Source: an uncultured Collinsella sp. (lineage in GTDB: Bacteria; Actinomycetota; Coriobacteriia; Coriobacteriales; Coriobacteriaceae). Taken from it: 5,147 bases of DNA. Positions 1 through 5,064 of this stretch are shown here, piece after piece. Every line of letters starts with the position of its first letter. The stretch's first letter is position 1. The notes beneath the pieces are model-generated. The model did not search any database, was not told the origin of the DNA, and saw nothing but the letters and a program-made list of their open reading frames with translations. Position numbers and translations under genes: made by a program. The DNA lies in contig CABRDB010000027.1 in NCBI GenBank assembly GCA_902469555.1, forward strand, positions 1-5,147. The letters are read 5' to 3'.

Positions 1-28
1 ATATGATGTCGCATCTGCGGCTGAGTCC

Positions 29-63
29 GAGCCCCGCCGGGGTTGTCCGGCGGGGCTCTTTCT
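29..63 (+). terminator. Intrinsic terminator of an upstream gene outside the window
   Basis: A perfect 12-bp GC-rich stem (29-40 pairing with 47-58) has a 6-nt loop (GGTTGT) and is followed by TTTCT. The T-rich side lies on the + strand only, so it should end a + strand gene whose coding part lies left of the window. The first 28 bases hold no coding end that can be assigned with confidence. Confidence 0.85.
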
Positions 64-108
64 ATCAATTTGGCGGCCTTGTGCCTATATATCTGAGGAG
101 TACCTACT

Positions 109-279
109 ATGTTTGACGCCGTTGCACACGCTTTGCTTTCTCTTGTCCCCGAGCTCGATACCGCCAAGGTGGAGGAGGTTCCCATGAGTCTGAAGGCTTG
201 GATTGACGCTTCGCAGGGTAACCTCAGGAGGGAGTCCATGGGCGCCAAGTGCATGGTGCGTCACTTCTTCGCTATTTAG
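109..279 (+). CDS. Small hypothetical protein, 56 aa
   Basis: I do not recognise this protein. The ORF starts at ATG 109 with GAGGAG at 95-100 and an 8-nt spacer, which is a very good ribosome site, and ends at TAG 277-279. The N-terminal part is mildly hydrophobic (AVAHALLSLVPEL, residues 4-16), followed by a charged middle (AKVEEV) and a basic, cysteine-containing end (Cys48, RHFFAI). There is no clear signal peptide or membrane helix. Two further in-frame ATG codons also carry strong ribosome sites: ATG 184 behind GGAGGAGG (171-178) and ATG 238 behind AGGAGG (226-231). These would give 31- and 13-residue products. The ORF starts only 46 bases after the upstream terminator and ends 118 bases before argH. 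It could be a genuine small protein, a leader peptide for argH, or a remnant of a longer gene. The ribosome site is the main support. The overlapping minus-strand frame (85-297) looks like a shadow. Confidence 0.5.
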   Translation: MFDAVAHALLSLVPELDTAKVEEVPMSLKAWIDASQGNLRRESMGAKCMVRHFFAI

Positions 280-397
280 CTTGTCAGCCCCGCGCACGGC
301 AGGGAGTGTGTAAAACTAGCGGTTGAAAAATCGCTTTAGCGATATGGCGCATTGCTTTGGGCGCTTGTTTTGGTATTTGATGAAAGGGGACGGTTCC

Positions 398-1828
398 ATG
401 GCTCTTTGGGGCGGTCGTTTTGAGGCGGGCGTGGCCGAGGTCACGCAGGAGTTCGGTGCGTCGCTGCCGGTCGACAAGCATCTCTATAAGCAAGATATTG
501 CCGGCTCCAAGGCGCACGCCAAAATGCTCGCTGCCCAGGGCATCATTAGTGCCGAGGACGAGCAGGCGATTGCCGAGGGCCTGACCCAGATCGAGCAGGA
601 TATCGATGCCGGCAACTTCACCTTCGATATCAACGACGAGGACATCCATATGTCTATCGAGAGCGAGCTGACGCGTCGCATCGGCGAGGCGGGCAAGCGT
701 CTGCACACCGGCCGTTCGCGCAACGACCAGGTGGCAACCGATACGCGCTTGGGCGTCAAGGCGCTGGCCAAGGAGCTCATGGAGGCCAACCTGCAGTTGC
801 GCCACGTGCTGATGGATGCCGCCAAGAAGTATGACAGGGTTATCCTGCCGGGTTATACGCACATGCAGCATGCTCAGCCCGTGCTGCTTTCGCACCACCT
901 GCTGGCCTATTCCTGGATGTTCGCGCGCGACTTTACGCGTCTAAAGGCCGCCTTCGATGCCGCTGATAATTGCCCGTTGGGCGCCGCCGCACTTGCCGGT
1001 ACGAGCTATCCGCTCGATCGTCAGATGACGGCTGCCGAGCTTGGCTTTGCGGGCGTGATCCCCAACTCACTCGATGCGGTTTCCGATCGCGATTTCCTGC
1101 TCGACCTGCATTACGCCGGCTCCGTCATGGCGATGCACCTGTCGCGTCTTTCCGAGGAGATCGTGCTGTGGTCGAGCTCCGAGTTCGGTTTCATCACGCT
1201 GTCCGATTCGTACTCCACCGGCTCGTCCATCATGCCGCAGAAGAAGAACCCCGACTTCGCCGAGCTCATTCGCGGCAAGAGCGGTCGCGTGTACGGCAAC
1301 CTGGTCCAGCTGCTGGTGACCATGAAGGGTCTGCCGTTGGCCTATAACAAGGACCTGCAGGAGGACAAGGAGGGCGCGCTCGATACCGCCCATACACTCA
1401 TGCAGTGCCTGTCCGTTATGGCCGGAATGATTTCGACCTGGACCGTCAACGAGGGCGCAATGGCGCGCGAGTGCGGCGTGGGTCACCTTGCCGCCACCGA
1501 CGTTGCCGACTACTTGGCTAAGCGCGGCTTGCCGTTCCGTGAGGCGCACGCCGTTGTGGGGCATCTGGTCCTGATGTGCGAGAAGCGCGGCTGCAATCTT
1601 GAGGACCTGCCGTTCGAGGTGTTCCAGGAGGCAAGCCCGCTCTTTGAGCGCGACATTACCGAGGCACTCGACATTCCATCGATTGTCGCCGCGCGCACGA
1701 CCGAGGGCGGTACCGCGCCTGCCGCCGTTGCCGTGCAACTGGGGCGCGCCGAGGCGCAGCTTGCGGCCGATGAGGGTGTGTTTGGCTCGTTGACCAAGGT
1801 CGTCGAGATGGGCAACGGAGCTAATTAG
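398..1828 (+). CDS. argH: Argininosuccinate lyase
   Basis: This cytoplasmic enzyme splits argininosuccinate into arginine and fumarate, the last step of arginine synthesis. It belongs to the fumarase/aspartase superfamily and should act as a homotetramer. The 476-residue product has the usual length and the typical N-terminus MALWGGRFEAG. Visible conserved blocks are HTGRSRNDQ (103-111), GYTHMQHAQP (152-161, with the histidine of the GYTH motif at 155) and the superfamily signature GSSIMPQKKNPD (275-286), whose serines 276/277 lie on the catalytic loop. I chose ATG 398 because AAAGGGGA (383-390) sits 7 nt upstream and the protein begins as other ArgH proteins do. The frame stays open back to TTG 323, but that extension is not family-like. 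No argG or other arg gene is in the window. The gene looks monocistronic, since a strong terminator follows 44 bases after the stop. No convincing ArgR box was found upstream. A small palindrome ATCGC-TTTA-GCGAT lies at 330-343. Confidence 0.97.
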   Translation: MALWGGRFEAGVAEVTQEFGASLPVDKHLYKQDIAGSKAHAKMLAAQGIISAEDEQAIAEGLTQIEQDIDAGNFTFDINDEDIHMSIESELTRRIGEAGKRLHTGRSRNDQVATDTRLGVKALAKELMEANLQLRHVLMDAAKKYDRVILPGYTHMQHAQPVLLSHHLLAYSWMFARDFTRLKAAFDAADNCPLGAAALAGTSYPLDRQMTAAELGFAGVIPNSLDAVSDRDFLLDLHYAGSVMAMHLSRLSEEIVLWSSSEFGFITLSDSYSTGSSIMPQKKNPDFAELIRGKSGRVYGNLVQLLVTMKGLPLAYNKDLQEDKEGALDTAHTLMQCLSVMAGMISTWTVNEGAMARECGVGHLAATDVADYLAKRGLPFREAHAVVGHLVLMCEKRGCNLEDLPFEVFQEASPLFERDITEALDIPSIVAARTTEGGTAPAAVAVQLGRAEAQLAADEGVFGSLTKVVEMGNGAN

Positions 1829-1872
1829 CTTATTGGATGCGTCTGTCGGGCGCGTTCATCATATCTTGCCTT

Positions 1873-1906
1873 ACGGGTGCCCGCTACGGTGGGCACCCGT
1901 TTTTTT
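1873..1906 (+). terminator. Intrinsic terminator of argH
   Basis: A perfect 10-bp stem (1873-1882 with 1891-1900) has an 8-nt loop and is followed by an uninterrupted run of seven T (1900-1906). This is a textbook rho-independent terminator on the + strand and separates argH from ndk. Confidence 0.95.
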
Positions 1907-2072
1907 ATAGAGAAGGAAGGAGCTTGTCGAGAACTTTTGTAGGACATTTGCGTAGGTTGTGAAGGGGGTGCGTTCACGGGCGGCAATCGACCGTCCGTTC
2001 TGCTCGGTGCAGTTGGAAGTGGGGCGGATGGTACTCTAGTCGGGCTTCGGAACAGAAGTGACACATATGGAG
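1907..2072. other. Intergenic stretch with no convincing gene
   Basis: This is part of the 376-base gap between argH and ndk. All + frames are broken by stops. The longest fragment with a start is GTG 1959 to TAG 2039 (26 codons), whose only upstream purine stretch is badly placed. A minus-strand frame across 1825-2064 runs through the argH terminator, so it is unlikely to be a gene. The stretch could be a long 5' region, a degraded gene or spacer. I see no RNA gene in it. Confidence 0.4.
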
Positions 2073-2102
2073 CGCTTCAATAAATAATAACGCTTCAATA
2101 AA
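2073..2102. repeat. 12-bp direct repeat upstream of ndk
   Basis: CGCTTCAATAAA occurs exactly at 2073-2084 and again at 2091-2102, an 18-base period with TAATAA between. It lies 12 bases upstream of the proposed ndk -35 box. The AT-rich character contrasts with the surrounding GC-rich DNA. An activator or repressor binding site is possible, but no known consensus is recognised. Confidence 0.75.
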
Positions 2103-2113
2103 CGGCTATTTGT

Positions 2114-2141
2114 TTAACTGCAGCTAGAACTCTGTTACGAT
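2114..2141 (+). promoter_or_regulatory. Likely ndk promoter
   Basis: TTAACT (2114-2119) and TACGAT (2136-2141) are separated by 16 bases and match the sigma-A-type boxes at 4 of 6 positions each. A TGT directly before TACGAT forms an extended -10 (TGn). Transcription would begin near 2148, giving a leader of about 57 nt before ndk. It lies between the argH terminator and ndk, where a promoter is needed. This is motif-based only. Confidence 0.5.
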
Positions 2142-2204
2142 GCAGTCCAGGCGGGTGCCGGAATGGGACTTGGGCACGCGCGAACCTACTTGAAAGGCTA
2201 CCTT

Positions 2205-2609
2205 ATGGCTATCGAGAAGACCTTCATCATGATTAAGCCCGACGCCGTGCGCGATCGCAAGATCGGCGAGATCGTTGCTCGCATTGAGCGCAGCGGCCTT
2301 GTCATCGAGCGCATGGAGATGACCACGCTTGAGCGCGCCACCGTCGAGGAGCACTATGCTCATCTCAACGATAAGCCCTTCTTTGGCGGTCTGTGCGATT
2401 TCATGACGAGCGGTCCGGTCGTCAAGATGGTCGTTTCCGGTCCTTCTGCCGTTGCTAAGATGCGTACCCTCATGGGCGCCACCAACCCGCTTGATGCCGC
2501 TCCTGGCACCATTCGCGGCGACTTTGCCGTCGATGTCAACGCCAACGTGATCCATGGCTCCGACTGCCTGGAGAACGCCGAGATCGAGATCAAGCGTTTC
2601 TTTGGCTAA
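2205..2609 (+). CDS. ndk: Nucleoside diphosphate kinase
   Basis: This enzyme transfers the terminal phosphate of a nucleoside triphosphate (mainly ATP) to other nucleoside diphosphates through a phosphohistidine, balancing the NTP and dNTP pools in the cytoplasm. The 134-residue product covers the single NDK domain. It begins MAIEKTFIMIKPDAV, with nucleotide-binding Lys11, Tyr51, Arg87, Thr93, Arg104 and Asn114 all in place by alignment with the E. coli enzyme from memory. The active-site motif NVIHGSD (114-120) contains catalytic His117, and Glu128 follows. Residue 121 is Cys, where many family members have Ser (HGSDS). The protein is a little shorter at the C-terminus than the E. coli enzyme (143 aa). 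I chose ATG 2205 because GAAAGG (2192-2197) sits 7 nt upstream and the N-terminus is family-like; the upstream in-frame ATG 2163 is not. The gene appears monocistronic, with its own promoter and terminator. Confidence 0.97.
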   Translation: MAIEKTFIMIKPDAVRDRKIGEIVARIERSGLVIERMEMTTLERATVEEHYAHLNDKPFFGGLCDFMTSGPVVKMVVSGPSAVAKMRTLMGATNPLDAAPGTIRGDFAVDVNANVIHGSDCLENAEIEIKRFFG

Positions 2610-2647
2610 ACCAGCTTTGACTCCTTAAAGCTGTTAGCGTGTGGCTT

Positions 2648-2683
2648 GAGCGCCGCGGAACTCCATCCGCGGCGCTCTTTTTT
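2648..2683 (+). terminator. Intrinsic terminator of ndk
   Basis: A perfect 11-bp stem (2648-2658 with 2667-2677) has an 8-nt loop and is followed by six T (2678-2683). A second, weaker 7-bp hairpin (CAGCTTT at 2612-2618 with AAAGCTG at 2627-2633) lies between the ndk stop and this terminator. It has no T run. Confidence 0.95.
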
Positions 2684-2686
2684 CCC

Positions 2687-2718
2687 AGTAGATTTTGGTA
2701 AACGCCCACAAATCTACT
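2687..2718. repeat. 9-bp inverted repeat between convergent terminators
   Basis: AGTAGATTT (2687-2695) is the exact reverse complement of AAATCTACT (2710-2718), with a 14-base spacer. It is AT-rich and has no T run beyond the arms, so it does not look like a terminator. It could be a protein binding site or a piece of an interspersed repeat. Its function is unknown. Confidence 0.6.
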
Positions 2719-2757
2719 AAAGAGCCCCCGTCCGGATGTTTCTTCCGGGCGGGGGCT
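2719..2757 (-). terminator. Intrinsic terminator of rpiB
   Basis: A 14-bp stem (2723-2736 with 2744-2757, one G-U pair) has a 7-nt loop. Read on the minus strand it is followed by CTCTTTAGT, a short T-rich tail, and it begins 27 bases after the rpiB stop. The other strand has no T run after the stem, which fits a minus-strand terminator. The weak tail lowers certainty slightly. Confidence 0.75.
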
Positions 2758-2784
2758 GGCGTTAGCGTGTGGCTTTGTGAATCT

Positions 2785-3252
2785 TTAGGCCTCGTCGACG
2801 AGCTTGAGGCCGCGCGTGTGGTCGATCTCGTTGAGGAGGTTAACGCGACGCTCGTGGCGACCACCCTCAAACTCGGCGTCGAGCCACTCGTTGACAATCA
2901 TCTTGGCGAGTTCAGATCCCACGACGCGGGCGCCAAAGGCAAGCACGTTGGTATTGTTGTGCATGCGGGAGAGCTTGGCGCTGAAGGGCTCGGAGCACAC
3001 GACGGCGCGTACGCCCTCGACCTTGTTGGCGGCCAAGCTAATCCCGACGCCGGTGCCGCAGATCAGGATGCCCAGGTCGACGTCGCCGTTGGCAACGGCC
3101 TTACCCACCTTGTAGCCGGCGATGGGGTAATCAAAGCTCTCGGAGGTGTCGGTTCCAAAGTTCACGACCTCGCAACCGCGCTCCTTCAGGTGCTCGGAAA
3201 TGATGTTCTTGAGCTCGACGGCGGCGTGGTCGTTGCCGATACCAATCTTCAT
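2785..3252 (-). CDS. rpiB: Ribose-5-phosphate isomerase B
   Basis: This enzyme interconverts ribose 5-phosphate and ribulose 5-phosphate in the non-oxidative pentose phosphate pathway (RpiB/LacA/LacB family, cytoplasmic). The 155-residue product closely follows the E. coli RpiB pattern: GNDHA with Asp8-His9 near the N-terminus, ILICGTGVGIS (62-72) with the catalytic Cys65 and Thr67, ANKVEGVRAVVC (75-86), SRMHNNTNVLAFGARV (95-110) with His98, and EGGRHERRV (129-137). It is therefore the cysteine type, unlike the mycobacterial type, which lacks that Cys. I chose the ATG at 3250-3252 because GAGAGGA lies 7 nt upstream on the minus strand and the N-terminus matches the family; the open frame extends to 3339. 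A role in galactose 6-phosphate or allose 6-phosphate isomerisation cannot be fully excluded, but no lac or als genes are nearby. It is convergent with ndk and divergent from the CyuA gene. Confidence 0.93.
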   Translation of the reverse strand: MKIGIGNDHAAVELKNIISEHLKERGCEVVNFGTDTSESFDYPIAGYKVGKAVANGDVDLGILICGTGVGISLAANKVEGVRAVVCSEPFSAKLSRMHNNTNVLAFGARVVGSELAKMIVNEWLDAEFEGGRHERRVNLLNEIDHTRGLKLVDEA

Positions 3253-3312
3253 GAGTGGTTCCTCTCTGGTCCGTGCGGCGGAATTGCTAAAGGTTTTACC
3301 GCGTTCGACTGC

Positions 3313-3318
3313 ATGATA
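3313..3318 (-). promoter_or_regulatory. Possible -10 box for rpiB
   Basis: Read on the minus strand this is TATCAT (5 of 6 to TATAAT), placed to give a leader of about 54 nt before the rpiB ATG. No good -35 box is seen at 16-18 bases upstream, so support is weak. TTGACC lies further upstream (3353-3358), too far away to pair with it. The six bases downstream (GCAGTC) are the same as those following the proposed ndk -10 box. Confidence 0.35.
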
Positions 3319-3523
3319 GCGCGACTTTTGCGTAAACACTCGGGCGTTTTTTGGTCAAACGCTTTAGCATGCAACAAGACTAGTTTCTCATGAATGAATG
3401 CCGTCAGATTGCGCTTGAACGCCGTCTGCCGGAACCATGGTTGCGGTTTTTGATGCATTGTTATCAAATAAAAGAGCTAGCTATTTTTGAGAGCCCAGCC
3501 CGTTATACAAGTAGGAGATACCT

Positions 3524-4843
3524 ATGCCTGCCGATTCCCTTCGTGATAACTCGTTTTGCGATGTTTTGAACCGCGAGCTTGTCTGTGCGCTCGGCTGCAC
3601 CGAGCCCATTGCCGTTGCCTATGCAGCGGCGCTGGCGAGCCAGACGCTCGGTTGCGAACCCGATCATATGGATGTTGCCTGCTCGGGCAATATCATCAAG
3701 AACGTTAAGAGCGTGACCGTGCCCAACTCGGGCGGCATGCACGGTATTGAGGCGGCGGCCGTGCTGGGTGCCGTGGGCGGCGACGCTAAGAGCGCGCTCG
3801 AGGTGCTCGAGAGTGTTGACGATGAAGACCGTGCTCGCGTGACCGAGCTCCTCGCCGACGCCGGCTACTGCGATGTGTCGCTTGTCGAGGGCGTGCCCAA
3901 CCTCTACATCAAGGTGACTGCCACGGCCGGGGGCCATACCGCGGTTGTCGAGATTACCGATCACCACACCAATGTTACGTGCCATACGCTCGACGGTATT
4001 CCGGTATGCGGCAAGTCGGCGGGGGAGTGTGCCGCCTGCGCCGAGCGCGTGGTGGCCGAGCGGGCGGCGGATAAGGCCGACACGCCCATGTCGATTGAGT
4101 CCATCATCGACTTTATCGAGGACGGCGACATTGAGGACGCCCGCGCTGCCGTTGAGCGTCAGATTGAGCTGAATGGCGCAATCAGTGCCGAGGGCCTTGC
4201 GCACGCTTGGGGCGCCGAGGTGGGTCGTACGCTGCTGGGTGCTCGTGCCGATGACGTCGCCTGCCGTGCCCGTGCCCGTGCGGCCGCCGGATCCGACGCT
4301 CGCATGAACGGCTGCGCGCTGCCGGTCGCCATTGTGTGCGGCTCAGGCAATCAGGGAATTTCCTGCGCATTGCCCGTCATGGAGTATGCCGAGTACCTGC
4401 GTTGCGACCACGAGCGCCTGGTGCGCGCCGTGATGCTGTCCGATCTTATCGCCGTGCATATCAAGAGCTATATTGGTGCGCTCTCGGCGTTTTGCGGTGC
4501 TATTTGCGCTGCGTGCGGCGCCGGCGCTGCGATTACCTGGCTGTGCGGTGGCACGCGCGAACAGATTGGCGCGACGGTCTCGAATACGCTTGGCAACGTG
4601 GGCGGCATCGTGTGCGACGGCGCCAAGGCGAGCTGTGCCGCCAAGATTTCGGCTGCCGTTGATGCGGCGATTCTGGGCCACGATATGGCTATGCAGGGTC
4701 GCGGCTTCCGCGCCGGCGAGGGCCTGATCCAGGATACCGTTGAGCAGACAATCGCCAGCATGGGCTACGTAGGCCGCGTGGGCATGAAGGACACCGACGT
4801 CGAGATCCTCAACATCATGATCGGCAAAACCCAAGTGTGCTAG
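3524..4843 (+). CDS. cyuA: Iron-sulfur L-cysteine desulfidase (CyuA/YhaM, UPF0597 family; serine dehydratase alpha-like)
   Basis: The family breaks L-cysteine down to pyruvate, ammonia and sulfide using a [4Fe-4S] cluster, and is related to the alpha part of iron-sulfur L-serine dehydratase. The 439-residue product has the family's usual length. Visible motifs are ALGCTEPIAVAYAAA (22-36, Cys25), SGNIIKNVKSVTVPNSGG (54-71), SDARMNG (257-263), CGSGNQGIS (272-280), SAFCGA (321-326) and IVCDGAKASCAAKIS (362-376). Cys324, Cys364 and Cys371 align with cysteines of E. coli YhaM. Their spacing (40 and 7) resembles that of the cluster ligands of L-serine dehydratase, so they are the likely cluster ligands; this assignment is inference. 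The protein holds 22 cysteines (5%), which is unusually many. I chose ATG 3524 because AGGAG (3513-3517) sits 6 nt upstream. It is divergent from rpiB, and no transporter or regulator of cysteine use is in view. L-serine deamination is the main alternative activity. Confidence 0.88.
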   Translation: MPADSLRDNSFCDVLNRELVCALGCTEPIAVAYAAALASQTLGCEPDHMDVACSGNIIKNVKSVTVPNSGGMHGIEAAAVLGAVGGDAKSALEVLESVDDEDRARVTELLADAGYCDVSLVEGVPNLYIKVTATAGGHTAVVEITDHHTNVTCHTLDGIPVCGKSAGECAACAERVVAERAADKADTPMSIESIIDFIEDGDIEDARAAVERQIELNGAISAEGLAHAWGAEVGRTLLGARADDVACRARARAAAGSDARMNGCALPVAIVCGSGNQGISCALPVMEYAEYLRCDHERLVRAVMLSDLIAVHIKSYIGALSAFCGAICAACGAGAAITWLCGGTREQIGATVSNTLGNVGGIVCDGAKASCAAKISAAVDAAILGHDMAMQGRGFRAGEGLIQDTVEQTIASMGYVGRVGMKDTDVEILNIMIGKTQVC

Positions 4844-4850
4844 TTCGTTA

Positions 4851-4878
4851 GTTACGCGGGTTTACCAACCCGCGTAAC
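4851..4878 (+). other. Stem-loop just after the cyuA stop codon, no T run
   Basis: GTTACGCGGGTT (4851-4862) pairs perfectly with AACCCGCGTAAC (4867-4878) around a TACC loop, starting 7 bases after the stop codon. No T tract follows on the + strand. It may protect the 3' end, act as part of a compound terminator with the next hairpin, or pause polymerase. Strand is given as that of the preceding gene. Confidence 0.75.
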
Positions 4879-4891
4879 GGCTCGACGCTGC

Positions 4892-4991
4892 AAACCCGCC
4901 AGAGCGGCAATCTGCCTTTCAACTTCGGCGGCATGATCAAAAGATCAATGCCGCCTCGTTTCAAGGCACCTTGCTCGCTCTGGCGGGTTTT
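4892..4991 (+). terminator. Long nearly continuous hairpin ending in T run; probable cyuA terminator or structured RNA
   Basis: The outer stem is a perfect 15 bp (4892-4906 with 4976-4990). After a one-base bulge (4975), 4907-4910 pairs with 4971-4974, then 4914-4918 with 4963-4967, 4921-4923 with 4958-4960, and 4927-4934 with 4948-4955. The tip is GATC-AAAA-GATC (4935-4946) with a one-base bulge (4947). Internal loops separate the segments. The right arm ends GGGTTTT, so it could terminate + strand transcription. It is far longer than a normal terminator, so a structured RNA or a mobile-repeat origin is also possible. Confidence 0.65.
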
Positions 4992-5028
4992 CGCTCATAT
5001 GACCCAATCCGCTGTCAAGAGCCACAAT

Positions 5029-5064
5029 GGCCCCGCCGACCGCTTGCAATCGGTCGGCGGGGCC
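5029..5064. other. GC-rich 14-bp stem-loop, possible terminator
   Basis: Bases 5029-5042 pair perfectly with 5051-5064 around an 8-nt loop (CTTGCAAT). Neither side has a good T run (TGCCGTT on +, ATTGTGG on -). It could be the terminator of a minus-strand gene entering from the right, as one minus frame stops at 5070, or a third 3' structure after cyuA. Confidence 0.6.

Larger units (their letters stand above)
2633..2775. repeat. Pair of exact 15-bp direct repeats flanking the convergent terminators
   Basis: GTTAGCGTGTGGCTT occurs at 2633-2647 and at 2761-2775, both in + orientation, 128 bases apart. The first copy abuts the left arm of the ndk terminator. The second lies 3 bases beyond the rpiB terminator stem and 9 bases from the rpiB stop codon. 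The copies therefore bracket a 113-base block containing both terminators and a small inverted repeat. Confidence 0.85.

Noticed and set aside
330..343. ATCGC-TTTA-GCGAT palindrome as an ArgR operator
   Set aside because: It does not match the ArgR box pattern; the short 5-bp arms may be chance.
352..379. TTGCTT-N16-TATTTG as an argH promoter
   Set aside because: Transcription would start within the ribosome site (383-390), leaving no usable leader; the match to -10 is poor.
323..397. Extended N-terminus of ArgH from TTG 323 or ATG 380
   Set aside because: The family begins at MALWGGRF (ATG 398), which has a good ribosome site at 383-390; the extension is not family-like.
284..898. Long minus-strand open frame opposite argH (also 1067-1738 and others)
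   Set aside because: It lies antisense to a clear conserved gene in GC-rich DNA, where such shadow frames are common, and shows no recognisable motifs.
1825..2064. 79-codon minus-strand frame in the argH-ndk gap
   Set aside because: It passes through the strong argH terminator hairpin and has a Pro/Ser/Arg-rich composition typical of chance frames.
2163..2204. Extended Ndk start at ATG 2163
   Set aside because: Ndk proteins begin at MAIEKTF/MAIERTF; ATG 2205 has GAAAGG at 7 nt and the upstream residues match nothing in the family.
2695..3393. 232-codon + frame opposite rpiB
   Set aside because: It is antisense to rpiB, whose catalytic and binding motifs are intact, and it runs through the rpiB terminator.
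3249..3467. 72-codon minus-strand frame upstream of rpiB
   Set aside because: It overlaps the rpiB start out of frame, starts at TTG without a clear ribosome site, and resembles no family I know.
3503..4204. Minus-strand frame opposite cyuA (also 4343-4834)
   Set aside because: It is antisense to a conserved enzyme; its protein has no recognisable domain.
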